DNA of 64,000 bases from Agarilytica sp045430345 (GCA_045430345.1 JAILXT010000002.1:496001-560000), one strand, 5' to 3'; counted from the first letter of the stretch, positions 42,994-51,409 are shown. Notes: generated from the letters alone by a model not told the origin. Translations and numbers: made by a program.

Positions 42994-43974
42994 TTAGCTT
43001 AGGTGGTCACCTTCGCCACTAATTAATAAGGCCATCGCGTTTGTTGCTTTTATTAGCGCATCCACAATGCTGGGTTCATGAGATGAATGCCCTGCATCAC
43101 GAATAATCTGCAATTCAGAATCCGGCCACGCGTTATATAATTGGAATGCGTTATCGAGTGGGCATACCATATCGTAACGACCATGAATAATGATGCCCGG
43201 GATACCTTCGAGTTTTTCCGCATTGTTTACAATTTGATTGGGCTCGATAAACGCCTTGTTCATAAAATAGTGCGTTTCTATGCGCGCAAGGGAAACGGCC
43301 AGATGTGGGTCTGTAAACTTGTTGATGACATCTGTGCTGGTGCGTAAGGTGGCGCATTGCCCTTCCCAAAGCGACCAGGATTTCGCCGCAGCCATTTTTG
43401 CGAGTTCGTTATCCCCTGTGAGCAGCTTATGGTACGCGGCGACCAAATTATCATGCTCTGTTTCAGGGACAGGTTTGATAAACTCCTGCCAGTAGTCAGG
43501 GTAAATAAGGTCTGCGCCTGATTTATAAAACCAATCGAGGTCGCTGTCACGGCATAAAAATGTGCCGCGCAAAATCAGGCCTGTTATAACTTCTGGGTGA
43601 GCTTCCGCATACAGAAGGCTCAAGGTCGCACCCCATGAGCCGCCAAACAACATCCACTTTTCAACATCGAGTTGTTTGCGAATGGTTTCGATATCATCAA
43701 CCAAATGTGGTGATGTATTGTTTTCCAGGGAGGCATGAGGCGTTGAGCGTCCGCATCCTCGCTGATCAAAAATAATAATACGAAACTTTTCTGGATCGAA
43801 AAAACGACGATCACTTTTACTGCTGCCTGCGCCCGGTCCGCCGTGCACAAATAAGACGGGTATCCCGTCGGGATCTCCGCATTCTTCGACGTAAAGTGTG
43901 TGAACGTCATCGACTTTAATGTCATGACGGGCGTACGGTTTTATTTCGGGGTAGAGAATTTGCATTATGTGCAT
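42994..43974 (-). CDS. pip: Proline iminopeptidase
   Basis: About 326 residues. An alpha/beta hydrolase that removes N-terminal proline from peptides in the cytoplasm. Motifs: oxyanion-hole FVHGGPGAGSS (about 43-53), FDQRGCGRSTPH, nucleophile Ser in GGSWGATLSL (about 115), Asp in HGRYDMVCPL (about 270) and His in AGHSSHEP (about 297). The start could be GTG 43977, ATG 43974 or ATG 43965; AGGA is well placed for 43974. It converges with the RstB-like kinase gene. Confidence 0.95.
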   Translation of the reverse strand: MHIMQILYPEIKPYARHDIKVDDVHTLYVEECGDPDGIPVLFVHGGPGAGSSKSDRRFFDPEKFRIIIFDQRGCGRSTPHASLENNTSPHLVDDIETIRKQLDVEKWMLFGGSWGATLSLLYAEAHPEVITGLILRGTFLCRDSDLDWFYKSGADLIYPDYWQEFIKPVPETEHDNLVAAYHKLLTGDNELAKMAAAKSWSLWEGQCATLRTSTDVINKFTDPHLAVSLARIETHYFMNKAFIEPNQIVNNAEKLEGIPGIIIHGRYDMVCPLDNAFQLYNAWPDSELQIIRDAGHSSHEPSIVDALIKATNAMALLISGEGDHLS

Positions 43975-43977
43975 CAC

Positions 43978-44289
43978 ATCCTGAGAAGTTTAATCGCATG
44001 TTGTTATCGAGCGGCAACGACGTTGCTTTGTGAGCAATGGCCCTCGTTAGCGTGAAGATACAGCGAGTATATTCGCGGCCTATAACTGTTTTATTGTAGG
44101 CCCATTTGGGATGAATTGCCTTGTTAAAACACTCAGGGTGTTGGTTTTGACGTCACGTGAATGCATGTCATGTGGAATGGGATGGTTTCTTTGTTGGCTA
44201 CTAGTCTTCTATTTTTGAATTATTGATAAATGAATAAATTGGCGCCAAATAATGCTTGCTACGGCGCCACCTAGTTACGTCATTGACGA
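43978..44289. other. Gene-free stretch with two short inverted repeats
   Basis: No gene is seen. Two inverted repeats stand out. GGCCTATA/TGTAGGCC (44077-44084 and 44095-44102) has one wobble pair. TGGCGCC/GGCGCCA (44240-44246 and 44263-44269) lies just downstream of the minus-strand lipoprotein gene and may help end its transcript. It also holds the promoter region of pip. Confidence 0.3.
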
Positions 44290-44862
44290 TTACTCCATGG
44301 ATACCTGCCGGGCTTCATATTCGCAATAGAAAAACTGTGTATCGCATACTTGCAGAATCAAATACGCATCTTGCGGAATGGTTTCTAGCTGGTCACCGAT
44401 ATAGCGTTCGGAATAGTCGCCCGACGATGATTCGCAGGCTAAATATAAGTTACTCGTGTACTCACAGAATTGATATTGGTTGTTATCGCAGTAATCGTAT
44501 GGGCCACAATATTCCTGTGACACGGTACGTGCACCAAAGGGGGAAGGTTGTGTGTTAAAGAGAAATTCCACCACGTATTCGTCGCGGCTTTCAGTATCCC
44601 AATAAATTTCAAATTCACCCCCATTTTCATAAGGAGACAGTGCGAGAAACGTATTGGTATCGAACTCCGTATTGGTTTCGTAGGTGTCGATAACATGGAA
44701 TTGATATAACTCTGGCTCATCGTGTGTGGCGTGATGGTGAGGTTCGTGGGATGAGTCGTAATAGTATTCTGTTTCTGTCGAATAGCCTCCCTCACCACAG
44801 GCAGCTAATAAGCTTGCCAATATGATTAATAGAGCGGGGGTGTAAAGTCTTTTGGGGGCCAT
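44290..44862 (-). CDS. Cys- and Tyr-rich lipoprotein of unknown function
   Basis: 190 residues. The signal peptide ends in a lipobox (SLLAACGEGG; Cys 22). The mature part starts with a run rich in Glu, Tyr and His (TETEYYYDSSHEPHHHATHD), which could bind metal ions. Six further Cys lie in the second half (CGPYDYC, QFCEY, LACESS, VCDTQ, FYCEY) and could form three disulfides. No family is recognised. Upstream is tatC on the same strand, 102 bases away. Confidence 0.6.
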   Translation of the reverse strand: MAPKRLYTPALLIILASLLAACGEGGYSTETEYYYDSSHEPHHHATHDEPELYQFHVIDTYETNTEFDTNTFLALSPYENGGEFEIYWDTESRDEYVVEFLFNTQPSPFGARTVSQEYCGPYDYCDNNQYQFCEYTSNLYLACESSSGDYSERYIGDQLETIPQDAYLILQVCDTQFFYCEYEARQVSME

Positions 44863-44964
44863 AATCTTGTCCTCTGCACATGATGGGGACAGTTTATGGG
44901 GGTGAGCCTTAACTTAAGCTGAACAGCGCCGTGATTGTATGGCCGCGTAAGGTGAGCGCTTGGC

Positions 44965-45720
44965 TTATTCGTTTGTAGCGTCGTTGGTTTGTGGTGTTTT
45001 TTTAGTGAGCATGCGTCCGAAAAATAGGCCGAACTCGAACAGTAGCCACATAGGGAATGCGAGCATGACTTGTGAAATGACATCGGGTGGCGTGAGGAAC
45101 ATGCCCATGACAAAGCAGCCCACAATCACGTAAGGGCGTTTTTTTGAGAGACTTTCCACCGAAATAATGCCAGCGGCAATCAGCATAATGGTGATCACGG
45201 GGACTTCAAACGCGATACCAAAACCAAAAATAATTTTCAGTACGAAGCTTAAATAGCTGCTGATATCCGGCATGGCCGCGATACTGTCTGGCGCAACACT
45301 CATAAAAAATTTAAAAGCCAAAGGAAATACTACGTAATAGGCAAAAGCGATACCGGCGTAAAAAAGCATGACGCTGGCAATAAATAACGGCATGGCGATG
45401 CGTTTTTCATGTTTATAAAGTGCTGGCGCGATAAATGACCATATCTGAAACAAGATAAAGGGCATTGCAAGAAACACGGAGACCAAGAGCGTTAACTTAA
45501 AGGGGGTTAAAAACGGTGAGGCAACGTCGGTCGCAATCATGGTGCTGTTTTCAGGAAGAAACTGTTGCAAAGGCTGGGCAACAAATTCGTATATGTCGTT
45601 GGCAAAAGCAAAGAGAGAGAAAAATATGACCACCACGACGAGTAGCGAGCGCATGAGCCGTGTGCGCAATTCAAGTAAGTGTTGAATAATGGGTTGTTCG
45701 TGCGTTGTTTTTGGGCCCAT
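44965..45720 (-). CDS. tatC: Sec-independent protein translocase TatC
   Basis: 251 residues with six membrane helices. TatC recognises twin-arginine signal peptides and recruits TatA. Typical segments are HLLELRTRLMRSLLVV (about 14-29), the FLTPFKLTLLVSVFLAMPFILFQIWSFIAPALYKHEKR region (key part FQIWSFIAPALYKHEKR, about 90-106), AFEVPVITIMLI and the helix LTPPDVISQ. It follows tatB by 85 bases in the usual order tatA-tatB-tatC. Confidence 0.97.
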   Translation of the reverse strand: MGPKTTHEQPIIQHLLELRTRLMRSLLVVVVIFFSLFAFANDIYEFVAQPLQQFLPENSTMIATDVASPFLTPFKLTLLVSVFLAMPFILFQIWSFIAPALYKHEKRIAMPLFIASVMLFYAGIAFAYYVVFPLAFKFFMSVAPDSIAAMPDISSYLSFVLKIIFGFGIAFEVPVITIMLIAAGIISVESLSKKRPYVIVGCFVMGMFLTPPDVISQVMLAFPMWLLFEFGLFFGRMLTKKTPQTNDATNE

Positions 45721-45805
45721 AAGGAGGCTCTTTTATCTCGCTGGGGTTGCAGTGCTTTTGTGGAACGCGCATTAGGTTTCAGACCGAATGACGCTACGCT
45801 ACCAC

Positions 45806-46246
45806 CTATTGGCTGGGTTTGTCATCGCTATCACCGTTGTCGGCGTTACCTTCACTATCGCTGGGTTCGGGTGGATGATTCGCGTGCTGCTCCCCAAAAA
45901 GTCCTTCATCGTCGTCTTCAAAGTCTGGTGAGTGTGCGGTTTGTAGCGCGCTTTCCATACTGGAAACCCCTTTCGCAACCTCCTCCCCAGCTTCTTGGGT
46001 GGCTTTTTCGGTCGCTTGCTGTGCGTCCTTTATGGCTTGAAGGGAATCGAGAACCTGTTGGTTGTGGATTTCTCGACGAATGTCGTCCACGCCGAGCTGT
46101 TGCTCCAGCTCTGTGCGGGTATCGTTGAGCATGCGTTTCAGTCGGCCAAACCACACCAATGTGGTTTTTATGGTTTCGGGTAATTTGTCTGGCCCGATAA
46201 CCAATAAGCCTACAATCGCAATGACGAATAACTCAGCGATGCCCAT
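45806..46246 (-). CDS. tatB: Sec-independent protein translocase TatB
   Basis: 146 residues. One N-terminal membrane helix (MGIAELFVIAIVGLLVIGPDKLP) with the Glu and Gly-Pro hinge of TatB, then an amphipathic helix (ETIKTTLVWFGRLKRMLNDTRTELEQQ; about 24-50), then an acidic low-complexity tail (DDDEGLFGE... SDSEGNADNGDSDD). It forms the signal-binding complex with TatC. It lies 6 bases after tatA. Confidence 0.95.
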   Translation of the reverse strand: MGIAELFVIAIVGLLVIGPDKLPETIKTTLVWFGRLKRMLNDTRTELEQQLGVDDIRREIHNQQVLDSLQAIKDAQQATEKATQEAGEEVAKGVSSMESALQTAHSPDFEDDDEGLFGEQHANHPPEPSDSEGNADNGDSDDKPSQ

Positions 46247-46252
46247 AGTGAC

Positions 46253-46498
46253 CTACTTCGATTCTGCTGAGTCTTTTTTGGCTTCCGTGTCGGCAGTCTC
46301 TTCGCTATTTTCGCTTTCTTCGGATGAAAGTTTTTTGTCTTCTTCGCTGGCTTGCTCGTCTGACATGGCATTTTTGAAGCCCTTAAAGGCCCCGCCTAAA
46401 TCGCTACCCAAGTTGCGTAATTTTTTAGTGCCAAATAATAGTAATACGATGACCAGTATCAAGACTAATGACCAAGGGCTAATTCCGCCAAGTCCCAT
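46253..46498 (-). CDS. tatA: Sec-independent protein translocase TatA
   Basis: 81 residues. The membrane helix and hinge are typical (SPWSLVLILVIVLLLFGTKKL, about 7-27), followed by the amphipathic helix RNLGSDLGGAFKGFKNAM and an acidic tail. TatA oligomers form the translocation path for folded proteins. Its leader contains tandem 12-bp direct repeats at 46518-46543. Confidence 0.96.
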   Translation of the reverse strand: MGLGGISPWSLVLILVIVLLLFGTKKLRNLGSDLGGAFKGFKNAMSDEQASEEDKKLSSEESENSEETADTEAKKDSAESK

Positions 46499-46517
46499 AA
46501 TATATCTCCGAGCTTGT

Positions 46518-46543
46518 TTACGTTATTTTATGTACGTTATTTT
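46518..46543. repeat. Two 12-bp direct repeats in the tatA leader
   Basis: TACGTTATTTTA occurs at 46518-46529 and again at 46532-46543, 14 bases apart, with an inverted TAACGT partial copy following at 46545. The repeats sit 20-45 bases upstream of the tatA start on the minus strand, where they read TAAAATAACGTA. They could be a regulator site or part of the promoter. Confidence 0.4.
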
Positions 46544-46570
46544 AGTAACGTTCTTATTGTCGTGTGTTCG

Positions 46571-46906
46571 TTAGCTATTCTTGCGGCTGGCTTTTTCGTC
46601 CAGGCCTGACAAATCGAATCTGCGCGCAAGTTCATCCAACACGTCTGAGCTTTGTACGCCAAGGTGAGACAGCATCACCATAGAATGAAACCATAAGTCA
46701 GCGGTTTCAGCGACTAATAAATCGCATTGGCCGGACTGGGCAGCATCTTTTGCGGCAATAATGGTTTCAGTGCTTTCTTCGCCCACTTTTTCTAAAATTT
46801 TATTCAGCCCTTTTGCGTGCAGTTGCGCGACATAGGATTTGTCCGCGTTACCTTCTTGTTTGCGTTCTTCGAGGACTTTGTCGAGCGCTTCTAATACCTG
46901 ACTCAT
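46571..46906 (-). CDS. hisE: Phosphoribosyl-ATP pyrophosphatase
   Basis: 111 residues from the ATG at 46906. It hydrolyses phosphoribosyl-ATP in histidine synthesis. The MazG-like helical core shows KVGEESTETIIAAKD (about 39-53) and LLVAETADLWFHSMVML with the metal-binding acidic residues. The ATG overlaps the hisI stop (ATGA), a clear sign of coupling. The longer open frame up to 46954 runs inside hisI. Confidence 0.96.
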   Translation of the reverse strand: MSQVLEALDKVLEERKQEGNADKSYVAQLHAKGLNKILEKVGEESTETIIAAKDAAQSGQCDLLVAETADLWFHSMVMLSHLGVQSSDVLDELARRFDLSGLDEKASRKNS

Positions 46907-47289
46907 GAATACATTTCCTTGGGATCTTTGATGACCGGGTCTTGGGTTTGCCATTGCCCGTCGATAAGTTCACGGTAAAAGCATGATGTTCGCCCGGTAT
47001 GGCAAGCAATGCCGCCAAGCTGTTCCACGGTGAGTAATAGGACGTCGCTATCGCAGTCTAGCCGAATGGCTTTTAGCTGCTGTACGTTGCCAGATGACTC
47101 ACCTTTACGCCATAAGGCTTGGCGAGAGCGGGACCAGTACACGGCGCGTTGTTCGCTCACGCTCAACGCAAGTGATTCTTTGTTCATCCACGCCATCATG
47201 AGTACTTTCCCCGTCTCAGCATCTTGCGCAATGGCCGGTACCAGGCCGTCGTCGGTCCATTGAATGTCTTTGAGGAAGTCTGTGTTCAT
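46903..47289 (-). CDS. hisI: Phosphoribosyl-AMP cyclohydrolase
   Basis: 128 residues. It opens the purine ring of phosphoribosyl-AMP, the step after HisE. The metal ligands are visible in IRLDCDSDVLLLTVEQ (Cys-Asp-x-Asp) and IACHTGRTSCFYREL (two Cys), and the start DGLVPAIAQDAETGKVLMMAWMN is family-typical (key part VLMMAWMN). hisI and hisE are separate genes here, as in Pseudomonas, and stand ahead of tatABC in the same direction. Confidence 0.97.
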   Translation of the reverse strand: MNTDFLKDIQWTDDGLVPAIAQDAETGKVLMMAWMNKESLALSVSEQRAVYWSRSRQALWRKGESSGNVQQLKAIRLDCDSDVLLLTVEQLGGIACHTGRTSCFYRELIDGQWQTQDPVIKDPKEMYS

Positions 47290-47395
47290 AAGTGCTGAGG
47301 TCTATTGGGGCAAGGTGTTGTTTATTCTAACGGATTTATCGCTGCGCGGGCATCTTCAGGCGCATTAATGGGTGCATAGGGCGATGTGTATGAGG

Positions 47396-48280
47396 TCAGT
47401 GTTGTCGATCGACGACATAATTTGCCAGTGCGGCGAGGGTATCGCCTTTAGGGCCGAATACGGACAGTGATGCGATAGCATCGTCTCGCAGTGCAGATGC
47501 TTTTACTTTTGCTGCGTCCAAGCCAAGTAGCGAGACGTAGGTTGGCTTGTTTTTGTCTTGGTCTGCGCCTTGTGTTTTGCCGAGGGTCTCTGTATCAGAG
47601 ATCACGTCGAGAATGTCGTCCTGCACCTGGAAAGCCAGTCCTAGGGCTTTGGCGTATTCACAGAGTGCCTGGCGTTCTTCTGCATTCGCATTGGCTGAAA
47701 TAGCGCCTAAGGTGACGGATGCGAGAATCAGTGCACCAGTCTTGTGTTGGTGCATGTTTTCAAGCTGCTCCAGAGTGAGGGCTTTATCTACTGCAGAAAG
47801 GTCAATCGCTTGGCCGAGTACCATGCCCGAGGGGCCAGATGAACGAGATAGTACCTGGAGGGCGGAGACTTTCTGTTGATCGCTTGCCGAACCATTGGCA
47901 ATAATCTCAAAAGCAAAGCACTGCAAAGCATCGCCGGCCAATATGGCGGTCGCTTCATCAAACGCAATATGATTGGTGGGCTTGCCTCTACGAAGGACAT
48001 CGTCGTCCATTGCGGGCAAGTCGTCATGGATTAGGCTGTAGACGTGCATGCACTCTAGTGCGCAGGCATATTCGTCAGAGATGGCGTTGACGTCCTTAAC
48101 GGCGAGCGCAGCGGCGTAGCACAGTAGGGGGCGAATACGCTTACCTCCGTCGAGTAGGCTGTAACGGATGGCTTCGACGAGCGATGTGTTATGAGAGGCT
48201 AATTGCGCACTGTGTTGATCAAGGGCTGCTTCAACACGAGCCTGATATTGCGCAATAAAATCACTGAGAGCGTTATTCAT
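47396..48280 (-). CDS. ispA: Farnesyl diphosphate synthase (polyprenyl synthetase)
   Basis: 294 residues. It joins isopentenyl and allyl diphosphates to farnesyl diphosphate, a precursor of quinones and undecaprenyl lipids. The first Asp-rich motif is in LIHDDLPAMDDDVLRRGKPT (about 88-107) and the second in FQVQDDILDVISD (about 218-230). GGKRIRPLL near residue 46 is also diagnostic. It follows xseB after 29 bases, the usual order. The usual next gene, dxs, is absent; hisI follows instead. Confidence 0.96.
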   Translation of the reverse strand: MNNALSDFIAQYQARVEAALDQHSAQLASHNTSLVEAIRYSLLDGGKRIRPLLCYAAALAVKDVNAISDEYACALECMHVYSLIHDDLPAMDDDVLRRGKPTNHIAFDEATAILAGDALQCFAFEIIANGSASDQQKVSALQVLSRSSGPSGMVLGQAIDLSAVDKALTLEQLENMHQHKTGALILASVTLGAISANANAEERQALCEYAKALGLAFQVQDDILDVISDTETLGKTQGADQDKNKPTYVSLLGLDAAKVKASALRDDAIASLSVFGPKGDTLAALANYVVDRQH

Positions 48281-48309
48281 ATTGTTTGACGAGGGTATTG
48301 GGCGGCGGA

Positions 48310-48573
48310 TCAGGCGTTATCAGCGTTATCGTTATCGAAAGTCTCTTCGACCGTTTCACCGTTTTTCTCAAGTAAGATCGTGACGCGTTGCTCCGCTTCT
48401 TGCAGTGCCGTCTGGCATTGGCGTGTGAGCTTAATGCCGCGTTCGAAGGTCGTCAGAGAGTCTTCTAGGCTAAGTTCGCCTGTCTCAAGAGATTGAACGA
48501 TGTCTTCAAGTTCTTCGAGGGTTTTTTCGAAGTCAGGTGTGTCTTTTTTAGCCAAAATATGGGCCTCCGTCAT
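48310..48573 (-). CDS. xseB: Exodeoxyribonuclease VII small subunit
   Basis: 87 residues. XseB subunits form helical bundles with XseA to degrade single-stranded DNA. The core is DFEKTLEELEDIVQSLETGE followed by LSLEDSLTTFERGIKLTRQCQTALQEAEQRV, a textbook match (about 14-65). The acidic tail ETFDNDNADNA is variable in the family. It is the first gene of the xseB-ispA pair and is divergent from pomA. Confidence 0.96.
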   Translation of the reverse strand: MTEAHILAKKDTPDFEKTLEELEDIVQSLETGELSLEDSLTTFERGIKLTRQCQTALQEAEQRVTILLEKNGETVEETFDNDNADNA

Positions 48574-48939
48574 TTGCGCTCACCCTACCTAAGCGTAAAG
48601 GGAGGGTCAACATAACTTTTGTCAGTGACTGTTCACTTTCGCTAAGGGATCGGTATTTCTTTCAGTGCTCAACACTTTCGGGTTTTGTTTGCGCGACACT
48701 CTGCTATTTATCCATTGTGATGAATTTATGATTTTTTTAAATACGCCGATACCCTTTGGAGAAACCGTACTTTGCTCATCGGCAAACGTGGTTTTTGGCG
48801 TCGTAAATCGACGATAAGGGCGTTTTTCTTTAAGAGAGATTCGTCTAAAACGGGTAACTCAGCACTTGCGGCTTCGATATTCGAGCTAGACTAAATGAAG
48901 ACCCCTATATAACTAATACGGCAGACTCAGGAGTAAACG
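48574..48939. other. Gene-free control region between xseB and pomA
   Basis: 366 bases separating divergent genes. It must contain the promoters for xseB-ispA (minus) and pomA-pomB-pilZ (plus). An AT-rich stretch at 48912-48926 (TATATAACTAATAC) lies 14-28 bases before pomA. A 5-bp inverted repeat CGTCG/CGACG occurs at about 48800-48815. No clear sigma-28 promoter of correct spacing was found. Confidence 0.3.
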
Positions 48940-49698
48940 GTGGATCTAGCGACCCTCGTCGGAATAATTGGTGCCTTGGCGCTCATCGTCTTGTCGATGT
49001 TGATGAGTGGCGAACTCATCATGTTCGTCAATGGCCCGTCCTTGGTGATTGTTTTCGGGGGAACGATATTCGCTTGTATGATCAAGTTCAGTCTTTCCCA
49101 ATATTTGGGAGCAATGAAAGTTGCCGCCCAGAGTTTTAAAAATAAATTACCTGACCCAAATGAATTGATCGATGAAGTCGTGGCATTGGCTGATGAGGCG
49201 CGTAAAGGCGGGTTACTTTCCTTAGAAGGTAAAGAGGTGAGCAGTGATTTTCTGCAGAGAGGAATTCAGTTATTGGTGGATGGTCACGACCCGGACGTAG
49301 TAAAGACCTTGTTATCCAAAGACAAGGTGCAGGCCGTTGAGCGCCACAATGTAGGGGCGTCGATTTTCGCGTCCATGACAGATATGGCCCCGGCGATGGG
49401 GATGATCGGTACGCTAATTGGTCTGGTGGCGATGCTTGCGAACATGGATGACCCAAAGGCAATTGGCCCTGCGATGGCGGTTGCTCTACTCACTACCCTT
49501 TATGGTGCGATTATCGCAAATGCCCTGACGGGCCCTATGTCAGACAAGCTCAAGTTGCGTGCTGCGGATGAGGCGATGATTAAGAGTTTGGTTATCGATG
49601 CCCTTTTGGCGATACAGGGTGGGCAAAACCCACGGGTGATTGATTCTATGTTGCGTGCATACTTGCCGGAAGGTAAGCGTGAAGCGGCGGAAGAATAA
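48940..49698 (+). CDS. pomA: Flagellar motor stator protein, PomA-type
   Basis: 252 residues with four membrane helices (about 3-22, 33-50, 148-168, 182-203). It is the A subunit of the ion-driven stator of the flagellar motor. Signature segments: DLATLVGIIGALALIVLSML at the start, MTDMAPAMGMIGTLIGLVAML (about 145-165) and PKAIGPAMAVALLTTLYGAI. The charged cytoplasmic loop (about 60-140) contacts the rotor. The short length and direct pairing with the PomB-like gene suggest a sodium-type stator as in Vibrio and Pseudomonas MotCD/PomAB. The start is GTG with GGAG upstream. Confidence 0.93.
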   Translation: MDLATLVGIIGALALIVLSMLMSGELIMFVNGPSLVIVFGGTIFACMIKFSLSQYLGAMKVAAQSFKNKLPDPNELIDEVVALADEARKGGLLSLEGKEVSSDFLQRGIQLLVDGHDPDVVKTLLSKDKVQAVERHNVGASIFASMTDMAPAMGMIGTLIGLVAMLANMDDPKAIGPAMAVALLTTLYGAIIANALTGPMSDKLKLRAADEAMIKSLVIDALLAIQGGQNPRVIDSMLRAYLPEGKREAAEE

Positions 49699-49730
49699 GC
49701 GAGCGTTGGCGCTAAAGGCATGGTGAATCA

Positions 49731-50723
49731 GTGAGCGACGAAGACGAAGAGGGTGGCTGCGACTGCGTCCCCGGGTTACCCCCGTGGATGGGTACGTTCG
49801 CAGATTTAATGTCTCTGTTGATGTGCTTTTTCGTATTGCTACTGTCTTTTTCTGAGATGGACGCCATGAAATTTAAGCGCTTGGCGGGTTCGATGGCGCA
49901 AGCGTTCGGCGTGCAGAATAAACTCAATGTGACCGATGTACCTAAGGGTACGAGTATTATTGCCCAGGAATTTAGTCCGGGTCGCCCAGAGGCCACACCC
50001 ATCAATGAAATCTGGCAGCACACTAAAGATATTACCGAAATGTCTCTGGATGTGGATTGCGCGCAAGAATACACCGTAGAGCAGGGAGCCGAAGGCTACG
50101 ACGCCGGGGTCAAAGTGAAAGTCATGCAAAAATTGCAGGACTTACTCAATAAGACCGAGCAGGATGCCTTCGAGTTGGCGGGCGCGTTAAGTGACCAGAT
50201 AATGGAGGGTCAGGTCGAAGTGGAGACACGCGGTCGCCTTATCATCATCCGTATTCGTGAAAAGGGTTCGTTTATTTCGGGTTCTGCGCAAATGTCGCCA
50301 AGTTATATTGATGTAATGCGGGAAGTTAAAGCCGTGTTGATGCAGAAAACAGGAAAGATTGAAGTGCAAGGCCATACGGATGATATCCCAATTCGGAGTT
50401 CACGCTTCCGTTCCAACTGGGAGCTATCATCGTCTCGCGCTGTGTCCGTTGCAATGGAGTTAATGAAGGGCGGCGATATTAAGCAGCGGCGCTTCGAGGT
50501 GGCGGGGTTTTCAGATACCGTGCCATTAGCCCCCAACGATTCCCGTGAAAACCGCGCGCGGAATCGTCGTGTTGAAATCTTGGTGAAGCAAGGTTTAGAA
50601 AGCGAGCTAGATGAAGAAGATATTAAGTTATTGAAGCAAGATGAAGAAGGCGAGGATATTCTACGCGAGCTCGATTTGGAGCCAGAATATCTCTTTGATT
50701 TAGACCCAGAAGAAATCTTTTAG
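49731..50723 (+). CDS. pomB: Flagellar motor stator protein, PomB-type
   Basis: 330 residues. One membrane helix (about 22-42: TFADLMSLLMCFFVLLLSFSEMD) carries the ion-binding Asp. The PomB-like Cys is at position about 31. A plug/linker region follows. The C-terminal OmpA-like peptidoglycan-binding domain (about 190-300) contains IEVQGHTDDIPIRSSRFRSN and the SSSRAVSVAMELM helix, anchoring the stator to the wall. The start is GTG at 49731, 32 bases after pomA. The PilZ gene follows in 10 bases. Confidence 0.93.
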   Translation: MSDEDEEGGCDCVPGLPPWMGTFADLMSLLMCFFVLLLSFSEMDAMKFKRLAGSMAQAFGVQNKLNVTDVPKGTSIIAQEFSPGRPEATPINEIWQHTKDITEMSLDVDCAQEYTVEQGAEGYDAGVKVKVMQKLQDLLNKTEQDAFELAGALSDQIMEGQVEVETRGRLIIIRIREKGSFISGSAQMSPSYIDVMREVKAVLMQKTGKIEVQGHTDDIPIRSSRFRSNWELSSSRAVSVAMELMKGGDIKQRRFEVAGFSDTVPLAPNDSRENRARNRRVEILVKQGLESELDEEDIKLLKQDEEGEDILRELDLEPEYLFDLDPEEIF

Positions 50724-50733
50724 GTATTTCTCT

Positions 50734-51285
50734 ATGAGTGACGAGCGTCGGCGCTATTTTAGGATTACAGACACCATTGGTATTACCTATCATGTTATGG
50801 AAGGCGATAGTGGCGCGGCAGGTGTGGGCACCCATGCCCCAGATCTTCTTGATTTGGTTACGAAGCAGGACGAGCAGATTGAGCAATTGCTCCTCGAAGT
50901 CGCTGACGAAAATCCCAAGGTCGCGGAGTTAGTAACCGTCTTTAATCAAAAGCTGGAACGTATTGTGAGCCAAATGGTGATGGAAAGCCGTTTGGTGGGG
51001 CGTATCGCTCACCGCATAAAAGAAGCCAATATCAGCGCTTGTGGCGTCGCGTTTTATAACGACGAAAAAATAGCAGAAGGCGCTCGCCTTAAGTTGGAAC
51101 TGACACTCTTCCCGGCAGAAAAATCCATCACGGTTTATGGTTTGGTGGTCGATTGCGAGCCCATTGGGCCTGAATGGTATTGGCGAATAGATTTTTACGA
51201 TATGAGTGAGAAGCTACAAGAAGCGCTTATTCAACATGTTGTGCAATCTCAAGGCCAGCAATTGAAAAAGATTCGTGGGAATTAG
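50734..51285 (+). CDS. PilZ-domain c-di-GMP effector linked to the stator genes
   Basis: 183 residues. The c-di-GMP binding motifs of PilZ are partly visible: the Arg-rich start DERRRYFRI (RxxxR) and ISACG in EANISACGVAF (the DxSxxG-type motif, here NxSxxG at about 94-99). The barrel follows to about 165. A stretch of 50 residues (about 33-80) is helical, with long Glu/Leu runs. It begins 10 bases after pomB and so is presumably co-transcribed. PilZ proteins such as YcgR and FlgZ slow the motor by contacting the stator or rotor, the simplest role for this protein. Confidence 0.8.
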   Translation: MSDERRRYFRITDTIGITYHVMEGDSGAAGVGTHAPDLLDLVTKQDEQIEQLLLEVADENPKVAELVTVFNQKLERIVSQMVMESRLVGRIAHRIKEANISACGVAFYNDEKIAEGARLKLELTLFPAEKSITVYGLVVDCEPIGPEWYWRIDFYDMSEKLQEALIQHVVQSQGQQLKKIRGN

Positions 51286-51348
51286 TTTTTAGCTTTTCCT
51301 CTTCGTCTAGTCCACTCCGCTCTTATTCTTGTCGCGAAAATCAAAGTT

Positions 51349-51366
51349 TGTAGGATATGTCTTACA
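51349..51366 (+). promoter_or_regulatory. GacA-type upstream activating site
   Basis: TGTAGGATATGTCTTACA matches the GacA/UvrY/VarA operator TGTAAG-N6-CTTACA at 11 of 12 fixed positions. It is centred about 64 bases upstream of the predicted start of the small RNA that follows, a spacing usual for rsmY/rsmZ/csrB promoters. It lies 64 bases past the PilZ stop codon. Confidence 0.75.
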
Positions 51367-51409
51367 AACAGTATGGGTAATCTCCACTATCCGCGGTAAC
51401 TCAGAAGTA

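Noticed and set aside
45679..46128. 149-codon plus-strand frame across tatC and tatB
   Set aside because: It is antisense to two well-supported Tat genes and has no domain.
48846..48880. Possible sigma-28 promoter of pomA (TAAAACGG and TTCGATAT)
   Set aside because: The spacer is about 19 bases, far from the 11 required, and the -10 match is weak.
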